Made by a program: the position numbers and the translations under genes. The notes below the pieces were generated by a model. That model did no database searches and had not been told where the DNA came from. It worked only from the letters and a program-made list of their open reading frames with translations. A stretch of 16,723 nt of DNA from Draconibacterium orientale. GTDB lineage: Bacteria; Bacteroidota; Bacteroidia; Bacteroidales; JAADGE01. Of this stretch, positions 7,085 to 14,552 are shown one piece after another (positions within the stretch are counted from its first letter, which is position 1; each line of letters opens with the position of its first letter). Where the stretch lies: the NCBI GenBank assembly GCA_020718265.1, contig DYSM01000013.1:1-16723 (forward strand), written 5' to 3'.

Positions 7085-8464
7085 ATGAAAATCGAAATTA
7101 AAAATTTAGGACCGATACATGCGTTTAACTTCGATTTGGAGAAGGATTTTCATATTATTTACGGCGAGAATAATATCGGGAAATCGTATGCCGTTACTGC
7201 GATTTATATTCTGCTAAAGAGTATTATAGGGGAAGAGAATGTCTTCTCAAAGATACTTATAAATTCCTTTTTTGGCAAAAGATCATATCATAAAGACTTT
7301 TATGACATCGTAAATAGAGGTCAAGATGACCAAGAATATTTTGATATTACTAAATTTTCGGAAAAAATTCTTTTTGATTGCTTGAATGATACTTTGATTC
7401 CTACACTACAAAAAGGTTTTGACATTTCATTTTCAAATTTTGAATATTTACAAAACAGGCTTAGTGGTGCCGAATTTGAGATGAAAATTATTTTAAATTC
7501 ATTTTCATTCTCAATTAAACTTAATGAAAAAAGCAAACTTTCTCTTAATTTTTGTTTATTTTCCATTCCAATTCAAGTAAAAAAGGATGGTATTAATTCA
7601 ACTCATTTTGAAATACATCATCCAAATTACAAATCAGAAAAGTTGATTTTTCACCCTCATTTAAATTTGTTAGATGCTATTTTAGAGGTTCTATTTCTTG
7701 ATTTACAGGATGCACTTCTGTTTGAACAAAATCCATACTATCTTCCATCCTCACGCTCGGGTTTGTATCAAGCAATGAATATTTTCGGTGCGGTGTTTGC
7801 CAAATTGTCGCAAATTCGGTATGCCGTAAAAACTTCAATCGAAATTCCGTCTCTTTCGGAGCCGATGTCGGACTATTTTTTGCGACTTTCAACCATAAAT
7901 GTAAGACAAAAAGAAGATATTTTTACAGAAATTGCCAAAGAAATTGAAGATGAAATATTGCAGGGAAGCGTTATTTTTAATGATGAAACCAAGAAAATCG
8001 AGTATTACGAGAATGCAACATCTTTACGGTTAGACCTTTCGGAAACCTCATCAATGGTTTCGGAGATTTCGCCTTTGGTTGCATTTTTGAAATATGTAAT
8101 TTCAGAAAAAGATTCAACAAAAGTAGAAAACAGCAAACACATTATTTTTATCGAAGAACCCGAAGCGCATTTGCACCCGAAAATTCAGATTAAATTAGTG
8201 GAAATTTTTGCAAAACTTGCCAAAAACAATGTTAAAATCGTCATGACCACGCACAGCGATTATATTTACAATAAGGTTACGAATTTAATTTTGTCTAATG
8301 AATTGGATTTCAATACTGTAGAAAGCTGTCATTTGGTAAAATCGGACAAAGGCAGCTACGATGCCGGCGATATGATTGCGACCGCCCAAGGTATTGACGA
8401 CCACAACTTTTTACAAACTGCCGAATTGATGTATGAAGAACGTATGAACCTGATTAATAGCTAA
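7085..8464 (+). CDS. AAA/ABC-type ATPase (RecF/OLD-like, AAA_15/AAA_21 group)
   Basis: A 459-aa cytosolic ATPase with an SMC/RecF-type head. The N-terminus IEIKNLGPIHAFNFDL is the usual first strands. Walker A is GENNIGKS (27-34). The ABC-signature-like LSETSSMVSEISPL is at 318-331, Walker B with the D-loop region is IIFIEEPEAHLHP (353-365, catalytic pair E357/E358), and the H-loop is TTHSDY with H390. PSSRSGLYQ (221-229) and SEPMSDYFLRLS (258-269) look like family-specific conserved blocks. Residues about 50-215 form an insert without known motifs. No TOPRIM domain follows, so this is not a full OLD nuclease. Enzymes of this type commonly partner with a small nuclease or effector, and the next gene, 4 nt away, carries a nuclease-like motif. 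The stretch 7381-7680 is only about 25% G+C, far below its neighbours, suggesting transfer. A role in phage or plasmid defence is inferred, not shown. Confidence 0.85.
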   Translation: MKIEIKNLGPIHAFNFDLEKDFHIIYGENNIGKSYAVTAIYILLKSIIGEENVFSKILINSFFGKRSYHKDFYDIVNRGQDDQEYFDITKFSEKILFDCLNDTLIPTLQKGFDISFSNFEYLQNRLSGAEFEMKIILNSFSFSIKLNEKSKLSLNFCLFSIPIQVKKDGINSTHFEIHHPNYKSEKLIFHPHLNLLDAILEVLFLDLQDALLFEQNPYYLPSSRSGLYQAMNIFGAVFAKLSQIRYAVKTSIEIPSLSEPMSDYFLRLSTINVRQKEDIFTEIAKEIEDEILQGSVIFNDETKKIEYYENATSLRLDLSETSSMVSEISPLVAFLKYVISEKDSTKVENSKHIIFIEEPEAHLHPKIQIKLVEIFAKLAKNNVKIVMTTHSDYIYNKVTNLILSNELDFNTVESCHLVKSDKGSYDAGDMIATAQGIDDHNFLQTAELMYEERMNLINS

Positions 8465-8468
8465 AACC

Positions 8469-8975
8469 ATGTATCTCAAAAAAATCAAAACACATACGGT
8501 TTTATCAAAATTGGTCAGAGAACGTTGCGAGGAACACGGCGTATGTGTATTGGTTGACGAACGTATTGAAAATGAGCATTTTGTAGTTTTAAAAGTTGAT
8601 GATTTTTACAACAGTTTAAATGTAAAGATTCGTCCGAAATCGCCCGATTGCTTGATAATTCAAAAATGTAATCAGTCGGATTACGCGCTTACAGTTGCTG
8701 AGCTTAAAGATATTTCGCAGGCCTCGCGGTTTGAATTAAAGCATATTTACGAAAAATTTGAAACCTGCTTTGACGATTTTATAGGAAAACGTTTTGACGA
8801 TATTTTGAAAATTGAATTCAAACGTGTAAAATTGTATTTTGTGAGCAAAATCGAAATTTACAAACGCGATGCGACCCTTAAACTCAAATTGGCAAACAAA
8901 CCGTTTTATTACAACGGCAAAAAATATTACATAGAACCTCAAATGCCTTCACCGGCGATAAAACCTTGTTATTAA
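8469..8975 (+). CDS. Unknown protein with a PD-(D/E)xK-like motif, partner of the ATPase
   Basis: A 168-aa soluble protein that I do not recognise by name. The motif SPDCLII (D60) followed 18 residues later by TVAELKDI (E78-x-K80), with each acidic residue on a predicted hydrophobic strand, fits the core of the PD-(D/E)xK nuclease fold. An N-terminal helix (about 10-25, VLSKLVRERCEEHG) with acidic residues and a following helix (about 84-105) also fit that fold. The C-terminal third is basic (FKRVKLYF, KIEIYKRD, LKLKLANK) and could bind nucleic acid, ending in MPSPAIKPCY. The gene lies 4 nt after the ATPase stop, so the pair is almost certainly co-translated and probably functions together. 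A non-catalytic sensor or adaptor is the main alternative. Gene call is firm; the nuclease idea is moderate. Confidence 0.8.
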   Translation: MYLKKIKTHTVLSKLVRERCEEHGVCVLVDERIENEHFVVLKVDDFYNSLNVKIRPKSPDCLIIQKCNQSDYALTVAELKDISQASRFELKHIYEKFETCFDDFIGKRFDDILKIEFKRVKLYFVSKIEIYKRDATLKLKLANKPFYYNGKKYYIEPQMPSPAIKPCY

Positions 8976-8992
8976 GATAATAAATTTTGAAC

Positions 8993-9217
8993 ATGAGTTT
9001 ACTAACAATCGAAATAAAGAACAATGAGGATTTTGAACTAATCCTTTCATTTGCAAAGCGTTTAAATGCTGTTATTATTGATATATCGGCACCTCTGCAA
9101 AAAAAAAATATCGAAAGTGCAGTTTCTTATTTGGATAAAATTGCACAAAAGGGTGGTGTTTCAGAGATAACAGACCCTTCGGAATGGCAACGCGAAATTA
9201 GAACGAACAAAATATAA
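8993..9217 (+). CDS. Small antitoxin-like protein (orphan)
   Basis: A 74-aa protein starting at the ATG at 8993 (a TTG six bases earlier is less likely), 17 nt after the PD-(D/E)xK-like gene. The N-terminal half (LLTIEIKNNEDFELILSFAK) looks like a strand-helix unit. The C-terminal GGVSEITDPSEWQREIR ends in a DPxxWQRExR block that, from memory, occurs at the C-terminus of small Bacteroidota antitoxins encoded next to PIN-domain toxins. No PIN or other toxin gene follows: the next ORF is MoxR, 45 nt on, and the gap holds no toxin remnant. It may be a stray antitoxin or a regulator/third component of the ATPase pair. Function is uncertain. Confidence 0.6.
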   Translation: MSLLTIEIKNNEDFELILSFAKRLNAVIIDISAPLQKKNIESAVSYLDKIAQKGGVSEITDPSEWQREIRTNKI

Positions 9218-9262
9218 TTACCTTAAAATCAATTCTTTAACTTGTAAAAATATCAATCAAAT

Positions 9263-10228
9263 ATGAATTTCAAAAATGACGTAGAAGCTGTAGATGCCCT
9301 CAAAGTGCGCTACGAAGCCTTCTTAAACGAAATAAAAAAAGCCATTTACGGGCAAGACGACATCGTAAAACAAGTGCTGATTTCTATTTTTAGCGACGGA
9401 CACACGTTGCTCGTGGGCGTGCCGGGTTTGGCTAAAACCATGTTAGTCAATACAATATCTCAAGTTTTAGGTTTGGAATACAAACGCATCCAATTCACGC
9501 CCGACTTGATGCCCTCAGACATTATCGGAACGGAAATTTTGAGCGAAACTCGTGAATTTAAGTTCATTAAAGGTCCGCTGTTTGCAAATATTGTACTTGC
9601 CGACGAAATAAACCGAACGCCGCCAAAAACCCAAGCGGCACTACTCGAAGCGATGCAAGAACGCGCCGTAACTGCCGCCGGGAAACGCTATGTGCTTGAT
9701 AAACCATTCTTTGTGTTGGCAACTCAAAATCCGATTGAGCAAGAAGGAACTTATCCGTTGCCCGAAGCGCAACTCGACCGGTTTATGTTCAACGTGTGGG
9801 TGGATTACCCGAAAATTGAGGACGAATACACGATTGTGCGCAACACAACTTCAAACACAAATATCCAACTGAATAAAGTCATGTCGGCAGAGGAAATTAT
9901 TTATTTCCAGCAACTTACGCGCCGAATTCCCGTAAACGACAGCGTTCTGGAATATGCCGTAAAAGTTGCGGCAAAATCGCGCCCGAACACGCCTCACGCA
10001 CACGCGCTTGCGAATCAATATTTGGAGTGGGGCGCAGGTCCGCGCGCATCGCAATATTTAGTTATCGGAGCCAAAACTCATGCGGCGTTGAACGGCAAAT
10101 ATGCGCCTGATATTGAGGATGTTAAAGCGGTTGCAATGCCCATTTTACGCCACCGAATTGTCCGAAACTACAAAGCCGAAGCCGAAGGTATTTCGCTTGA
10201 GCACATTATCAATGAATTTTTAAAATAG
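9263..10228 (+). CDS. MoxR family AAA+ ATPase
   Basis: A 321-aa cytosolic AAA+ ATPase of the MoxR group, thought to act as chaperones that assemble or activate partner proteins, often with VWA-domain proteins. Motifs in order: Walker A GVPGLAKT (52-59), Walker B VLADEINR (111-118), sensor 1 ATQNP (153-157), the LPEAQLDRF block with the arginine finger region (166-174), and sensor 2 GPRASQ (259-264), followed by the C-terminal lid helices. Length and motifs are complete. The usual DUF58 and VWA (BatA/BatB) partner genes are not next to it. Its TAG stop directly abuts the ATG of the OstA-like gene, so the two are translationally linked. A 45-nt gap separates it from the preceding small gene, with no obvious promoter. 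Confidence 0.93.
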   Translation: MNFKNDVEAVDALKVRYEAFLNEIKKAIYGQDDIVKQVLISIFSDGHTLLVGVPGLAKTMLVNTISQVLGLEYKRIQFTPDLMPSDIIGTEILSETREFKFIKGPLFANIVLADEINRTPPKTQAALLEAMQERAVTAAGKRYVLDKPFFVLATQNPIEQEGTYPLPEAQLDRFMFNVWVDYPKIEDEYTIVRNTTSNTNIQLNKVMSAEEIIYFQQLTRRIPVNDSVLEYAVKVAAKSRPNTPHAHALANQYLEWGAGPRASQYLVIGAKTHAALNGKYAPDIEDVKAVAMPILRHRIVRNYKAEAEGISLEHIINEFLK

Positions 10229-11824
10229 ATGAACTTTTCAAGGTCTAAATGGTTCTTGGTTCTGTTATTTTCACTTGTTTTTCAATTCGGATTTTCACAA
10301 GAAAAGAAAAATCAGATTGATTATCAGGCGAATGTGCTTTATACAACGCTCGAACTCGGTCCGGAAATAAAAATTCTGACCGACAGCGTTGCCTTTTTTC
10401 ACGAAGGTGCGTCCATGTATTGCGACAGCGCGCTGTTCAATCCGACAAAAGACTATTTTAAGGCGTTTAACAGAATAGAAATCGTAAAACCGCGCGAACG
10501 GGACACCGTTTTTTTGTACGGCGACTCGTTGCATTATTCCGGAATTACGAAAGTTGCACGCATGCGCGGCAATGTGATAATGGTTCAGGACAGCCTCACG
10601 CTAAGCACTGACAGTCTGGATTTTAACCTCGAAACTAATATCGGATATTATCCAAATTATGGAATCACTGTTAGCGGCGAAGATACGTTGGAAAGCAAAC
10701 TCGGTTTTTATTATGCCGATACGCGCGAACTTTTTTTTAAAGATTCGGTTGTTGTTAAAAATACCCGATTTCGCTTATATTCAGATACTTTGCGGCATAA
10801 TACCCGAACGAAAATTTCTTATATTTTCGGTCCGACAAATATTGTGAGCGATTCAAATTATTTGTATTGCGAAAAAGGTAAATACAACCACGATTCGGAC
10901 AAAGCATATATCACGAAAGAGGCTTTTTTGCGCAACCAAACCAAAACCATGTGGGGCGACAGCTTGTTTTACGACCGAAAAAAATCGTATGGCGAGGCGT
11001 TTCGCAACGTTGTTATTAGGGACACCGTCGAAAATTTACTTTTGACCGGCGATTACGGAAAATATGACGAAGCGCGCGATATTTCCATGATGACGCTTAA
11101 TGCACTTTTAACTCAAATTAATGCGCCCGGCGATTCGCTTTTCATGCACGCCGATACGTTAATAGCAAAAACAGATACGCTGAAAATTCCTGATATTGAT
11201 GACAAAGGCGTTGAAATTCAGCGAGATTCGTTATTTCGAGTGATTCGAGCGTATCGACATGTGAAAATTTTTAAGCAAGATTTTCAGGCAAAATGCGATT
11301 CGATGACTTATAGTTTTTCAGACTCCACAATGCGTATGTTTTATGCTCCGGTAGTTTGGAGCGATGAAAATCAATTAAGTGCCGACAATATTACAGTTTA
11401 CACTGAAAATGAGAAAGTTATACAAGTAGATTTGGACGAAAACGCCTTTGCAATTTCGCAAAGCGACTCCACACGATATGACCAAGTGCGCGGCAAGAAA
11501 ATGATTGGTTATTTGGAAAACGATGAGCTGTATCGTGTTGATGTTCTGGATGATGGGCAATCTTTGTACTATGTCAAAGACAGCAATCAGTTACTCATCG
11601 GTGTAAATATTATCGAGTGCAAAGACATGAGTATTTATCTTGAAAATCAGAAGATTAACAAAATTTGGTTTTATACAAATCCGAAAGGCACCATGCACCC
11701 GCCGCTAAGTTTGAAGGACGAAATGAAATATTTGCCAAATTTTAAATGGTACGATAACTTGCGCCCCCGTAAAAAAGCCGATGTGTTTGTTTGGATTACG
11801 GAGACCGTCGAACAGAAAAAATAA
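10229..11824 (+). CDS. OstA-like exported protein (LptA/LptD N-terminal superfamily)
   Basis: A 531-aa secreted protein with a signal peptide (about 1-23, ending FQFGFS, then QEKK). It is built from repeated short beta-strand units typical of the OstA/LptA jelly-roll superfamily, whose members bind and transfer lipopolysaccharide across the periplasm. A recurring (G/C/T)DS(L/M) element marks the repeats: YGDSLHYSG, STDSLDF, YSDTLRH, GDSLFYD, GDSLFMHADTL, CDSMTYSF. It is longer than LptA (about 185 aa in E. coli) but lacks a recognisable LptD barrel domain; this intermediate size is usual for the Bacteroidota 'OstA-like' family. Its place beside SurA-type chaperones supports a role in outer-membrane assembly. 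The ATG at 10229 follows the moxR stop with no gap. One base separates its stop from the end of the convergent flippase-like gene. Confidence 0.87.
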   Translation: MNFSRSKWFLVLLFSLVFQFGFSQEKKNQIDYQANVLYTTLELGPEIKILTDSVAFFHEGASMYCDSALFNPTKDYFKAFNRIEIVKPRERDTVFLYGDSLHYSGITKVARMRGNVIMVQDSLTLSTDSLDFNLETNIGYYPNYGITVSGEDTLESKLGFYYADTRELFFKDSVVVKNTRFRLYSDTLRHNTRTKISYIFGPTNIVSDSNYLYCEKGKYNHDSDKAYITKEAFLRNQTKTMWGDSLFYDRKKSYGEAFRNVVIRDTVENLLLTGDYGKYDEARDISMMTLNALLTQINAPGDSLFMHADTLIAKTDTLKIPDIDDKGVEIQRDSLFRVIRAYRHVKIFKQDFQAKCDSMTYSFSDSTMRMFYAPVVWSDENQLSADNITVYTENEKVIQVDLDENAFAISQSDSTRYDQVRGKKMIGYLENDELYRVDVLDDGQSLYYVKDSNQLLIGVNIIECKDMSIYLENQKINKIWFYTNPKGTMHPPLSLKDEMKYLPNFKWYDNLRPRKKADVFVWITETVEQKK

Positions 11825-11825
11825 T

Positions 11826-12842
11826 CTAAACTATTTTTGCATAATCATTTGATTTTGAGTTAATTGCAGGCAGCAGTATCAGCATAACAGCTCCAAAAAT
11901 CAGATTTGAAAGTGTAATAATGCTGTGCACTGCAAATGCAAATGCGCCTGCTTGCGCATCGGTAACGCCGTAAACCCAAAGCGATGCAATGACCATAAAG
12001 TGCCACGTGCCGATTCCGCCGGGCGAGGGTGCAACCATGCCGAACGCCGACATGACAAATATCGTCAATCCGGCAAGCATTCCGAGGTGCGAAGTAAAAT
12101 CGAAACTCCAAAACGGAATATAAATCATCAAAAAATAAAGAACCCAAATTGCAACGGAGTGAAGTACAAACGCGCCGCGACGTTCCATTTTGAGAATTGA
12201 AATTATACCGTCTTTGAATTTCTTAACTAAATCTGAAAGTTTAGAATAAAAACCTAAATGACTGATTTTGTGTCTGTAACGATAAGCAATATACGTTAAT
12301 ACGAGGCCCAAAATTCCTAAACTGATTAAAAAAGGCATCGAAGAAACGATGGATTTTAAATTTTCTTTAATTTCGGGATTGTTATTTAACATTTCGGCAA
12401 CTTTCGGCATTTGCGTAACGAGCACGATAGCCAAGAAAATCAGCAACATGAGCATATCAATTAGGCGTTCCGAAATCAAAGTTCCGAGCGATTTCGCGAA
12501 CGGAATTTTTTCGTATTTCGTCATTGTGGCACATCGAATAAGTTCGCCGGAGCGCGGTAACGCTGTGTTAGACAGATACATAATCATTACAGCGGCAAAC
12601 GAATTTATGGTTCGCGGCGTATAGCCCATTGGTTTAAGTAAAATATTCCAGCGCATAGCTCGGCTCACATGACTGAGCGGACTAAGTACAAAACCGGCTA
12701 TTATAAGCCACAGAAAATCAGCTTGTTGTAACGATGCTTTTATTTTGTCAATATCTTGTCCGCGATAAACCCACCAGAAAATTACGGCACCCAAAGCGAA
12801 AAAAGCAGTATATTTTAGTATATTTTTGATGACTTTATTCAT
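11826..12842 (-). CDS. Flippase-like membrane protein (lysylphosphatidylglycerol synthase TM-region family)
   Basis: A 338-aa inner-membrane protein of the LPG_synthase_TM/UPF0104 family, related to the flippase half of MprF. About eight transmembrane helices are visible, near residues 10-26, 42-58, 80-95, 128-144, 168-187, 224-243, 253-272 and 296-325 (possibly two). Family signatures are SHVSRAMRWNILL (57-69), LPRSGELIR (95-103), ISERLIDM (123-130) and SPGGIGTWH (273-281). No cytosolic aminoacyl-transferase domain is present, so it cannot by itself make lysyl-lipid. A role in lipid or polyprenyl-linked substrate translocation is inferred from the family; the substrate is unknown. It is a single minus-strand gene, convergent with the OstA-like gene. 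Confidence 0.88.
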   Translation of the reverse strand: MNKVIKNILKYTAFFALGAVIFWWVYRGQDIDKIKASLQQADFLWLIIAGFVLSPLSHVSRAMRWNILLKPMGYTPRTINSFAAVMIMYLSNTALPRSGELIRCATMTKYEKIPFAKSLGTLISERLIDMLMLLIFLAIVLVTQMPKVAEMLNNNPEIKENLKSIVSSMPFLISLGILGLVLTYIAYRYRHKISHLGFYSKLSDLVKKFKDGIISILKMERRGAFVLHSVAIWVLYFLMIYIPFWSFDFTSHLGMLAGLTIFVMSAFGMVAPSPGGIGTWHFMVIASLWVYGVTDAQAGAFAFAVHSIITLSNLIFGAVMLILLPAINSKSNDYAKIV

Positions 12843-12859
12843 TGTAAAAAAAATTTATG

Positions 12860-12867
12860 CAAAATTA
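12860..12867 (-). promoter_or_regulatory. Candidate -7 element for the flippase-like gene
   Basis: On the minus strand TAATTTTG matches TAnnTTTG exactly, 17 nt before the start codon at 12842, implying a leader of about 10 nt. No clear -33 TTTG is seen at the usual spacing. Motif-based prediction only. Confidence 0.33.
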
Positions 12868-12918
12868 ATAAACTTCAGCATTTCCGGATATTTTTATTAA
12901 TTTTCGGAATAATTTTCG

Positions 12919-12958
12919 GCAAAACAATAAACAGACAAGTTTTGCGGTTTTTGTTTAT
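12919..12958. repeat. Two interleaved 7-bp inverted repeats
   Basis: GCAAAAC (12919-12925) pairs perfectly with GTTTTGC (12939-12945), and ATAAACA (12927-12933) pairs perfectly with TGTTTAT (12952-12958). The second left arm lies in the loop of the first, so in RNA the two stems would be alternatives or would form a pseudoknot. The array lies 12 to 52 nt before the start at 12971, where an operator or mRNA leader would be. The DNA is A/T-rich, so chance is possible. Confidence 0.35.
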
Positions 12959-12970
12959 AAAAGTTCAAAT

Positions 12971-13891
12971 ATGAAACATTATAGTGTTGTTATACTGATA
13001 TTTGCATTCACTCAGGCTTGCGCACAATTTGACTATCGGTCGGCTGAATACATCAATCACGACGAAGAAGTAACAATTTATTTAGAAGCAGACAAAGAAT
13101 CCCGCAAAAGTAAAGATAAAAACGATTTCGTTTACAGAATGTTGAAAGTGAACATGAACACGGAAACAGGTGTAACAGAGATGCTTAGACAAGAGCTTGG
13201 TTCGGGGGCTAACGAAAAAGCTTCGTTCAAATTTAGCGAAGATTTTATTTCGTATACTAAAAAATTTGTCGTTATCCAAGGCAAAACTTGCTTTTATGTG
13301 TACGATGTGCGAAATAAAAAACTTTCGCCCGAATTTATTCCTCAACGCGTAATTACAGTGGAAGATAGTGTTGAAGTTATTATCAATCAGATATTTGTAT
13401 CGAAAGACGGGACATATTTGTACGGAACATTTAGCGGTGGCGGAAGTTTTATGTATAATACTTGCGATGTAAAGAATATTTTCCAAATCCCTTCGGCAAA
13501 TAATCCGATGTTCGGTTTCAGCAGAATTTATTTGCACAAAAATTGCGAAACTCCAACGTTACGAACAGCTTTGTATGTTGCACAAGATGATACCGTTACC
13601 GTTTTTAAAACAATTTTTAAAGATAGAACCCTGTCCGTTTTTCCGGAATCAAAATTAAAATATTCCGAAGATGAAATTGAAGAATCAATCATTACGGAGG
13701 ATTTGAATGCGCAGCGATTTTGCATTATGGAGGAATCGGCAGGAAAATTTTTGGTCATTGATGTGTTTATCGGAAAAATTTATGATTTACCAAATGGAAA
13801 AAGTTTTGCAACAAAAGATGAACTTTTGAAGTATTTGATTGATACAGAAGAAGAACGAAAACAGTTGGAATTTCACGAAACAGATAATTAA
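12971..13891 (+). CDS. Exported protein of unknown function
   Basis: A 306-aa protein with a short signal peptide (residues 1-18, ending ACA before Q19). C17 could instead be lipidated, but Q at -2 makes a poor lipobox. The mature part has many alternating strands with turns of the type KDGTYLYGTFSGGGS (145-159) and VIDVFIGKIYDL (262-273), which suggests a beta-rich, possibly propeller-like fold. I do not recognise the family. Mature cysteines occur at 107, 165, 192 and 251. The C-terminus is a charged helix (TKDELLKYLIDTEEERKQLE). The stop is 1 nt before the nitroreductase ATG, so the two genes are co-transcribed, but no functional link can be read from the sequence. Confidence 0.75.
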   Translation: MKHYSVVILIFAFTQACAQFDYRSAEYINHDEEVTIYLEADKESRKSKDKNDFVYRMLKVNMNTETGVTEMLRQELGSGANEKASFKFSEDFISYTKKFVVIQGKTCFYVYDVRNKKLSPEFIPQRVITVEDSVEVIINQIFVSKDGTYLYGTFSGGGSFMYNTCDVKNIFQIPSANNPMFGFSRIYLHKNCETPTLRTALYVAQDDTVTVFKTIFKDRTLSVFPESKLKYSEDEIEESIITEDLNAQRFCIMEESAGKFLVIDVFIGKIYDLPNGKSFATKDELLKYLIDTEEERKQLEFHETDN

Positions 13892-13892
13892 T

Positions 13893-14489
13893 ATGAATTT
13901 TAGAGAGTTGGTTTTAAAAACCAGAACAGTCCGACGTTTTTATGAAGATGTAACAATAGAAACAGAAACGCTTACGGAACTTATTGATATTTCGCGTTAT
14001 ACAGCTTCGCCGCGCAATAGGCAGGCTCTGAAATATAGCATTGAAAATCGTCCTGAAAAAAATGCAGAAATTTTCAAAACGCTCGCATGGGCAGGCGCAT
14101 TGCCCGACTGGGACGGACCCGAAGAAGGCGAACGTCCGGCTGCATATATTATAGTTTTAGGCGATGATTCCATCGAACCGAAAGTGCAAAATGCGTATCA
14201 CGAAGCTGCTTATGGTATTGTCAGTCAAACGATTATGCTCGCTGCTACCGAAATAGGTCTTGGTGGTTGCACCATAGTTGCAGTAAAGCGAAAACCGCTC
14301 GCTGAATTGCTTAATTTGCCCGAACATTTGCAAATATTATGTGTGCTCGCACTCGGAAAACCCAAAGAAATTGTGGTTTTGGACGAACTAAATCCGAATG
14401 ATACATACAATTATTGGCGAGACACCCAACAAGTTCATCACGTTCCGAAACGAAAATTGTCAGACATAATTTTCTCAAAACCGAATTAA
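13893..14489 (+). CDS. Nitroreductase-family FMN oxidoreductase
   Basis: A 198-aa protein of the FMN-dependent nitroreductase family, which reduces nitro compounds, quinones or similar acceptors with NAD(P)H. The N-terminal RTVRRFYED (11-19) and SPRNRQALKY (39-48) match the FMN-phosphate and isoalloxazine-binding blocks. WAGALPDWDGPEEGERPAAY (66-85) is a family-like lid region. A helix around 102-126 (HEAAYGIVSQTIMLAA, then GLGGC) and ALGKPKE (153-159) complete the core. The ATG at 13893 is chosen because it starts at the conserved helix and follows the previous stop by 1 nt; a longer in-frame ORF from 13839 would overlap the upstream gene by over 50 nt. Small single-domain members usually act as dimers. 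The natural substrate is unknown. Confidence 0.88.
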   Translation: MNFRELVLKTRTVRRFYEDVTIETETLTELIDISRYTASPRNRQALKYSIENRPEKNAEIFKTLAWAGALPDWDGPEEGERPAAYIIVLGDDSIEPKVQNAYHEAAYGIVSQTIMLAATEIGLGGCTIVAVKRKPLAELLNLPEHLQILCVLALGKPKEIVVLDELNPNDTYNYWRDTQQVHHVPKRKLSDIIFSKPN

Positions 14490-14552
14490 ATCTGACATTT
14501 TGGCACAATAACAATTCTGTATGCTTTTTGCTAATCACATAGAAATTTCAAC

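Noticed and set aside
9218..9262. Remnant of a toxin gene after the antitoxin-like ORF
   Set aside because: The gap is 45 nt and shows no PIN-like or other recognisable coding remnant in any frame.
11817..11838. AAAAATA/TATTTTT inverted repeat as a bidirectional terminator
   Set aside because: The 7-bp stem contains only A-T pairs, so it would be too weak for a confident intrinsic terminator.
14490..14552. TTTTG plus TATGCTTT as a promoter before the TPR gene
   Set aside because: The -7 part matches the consensus at only 6 of 8 positions, so it is noted but not annotated.
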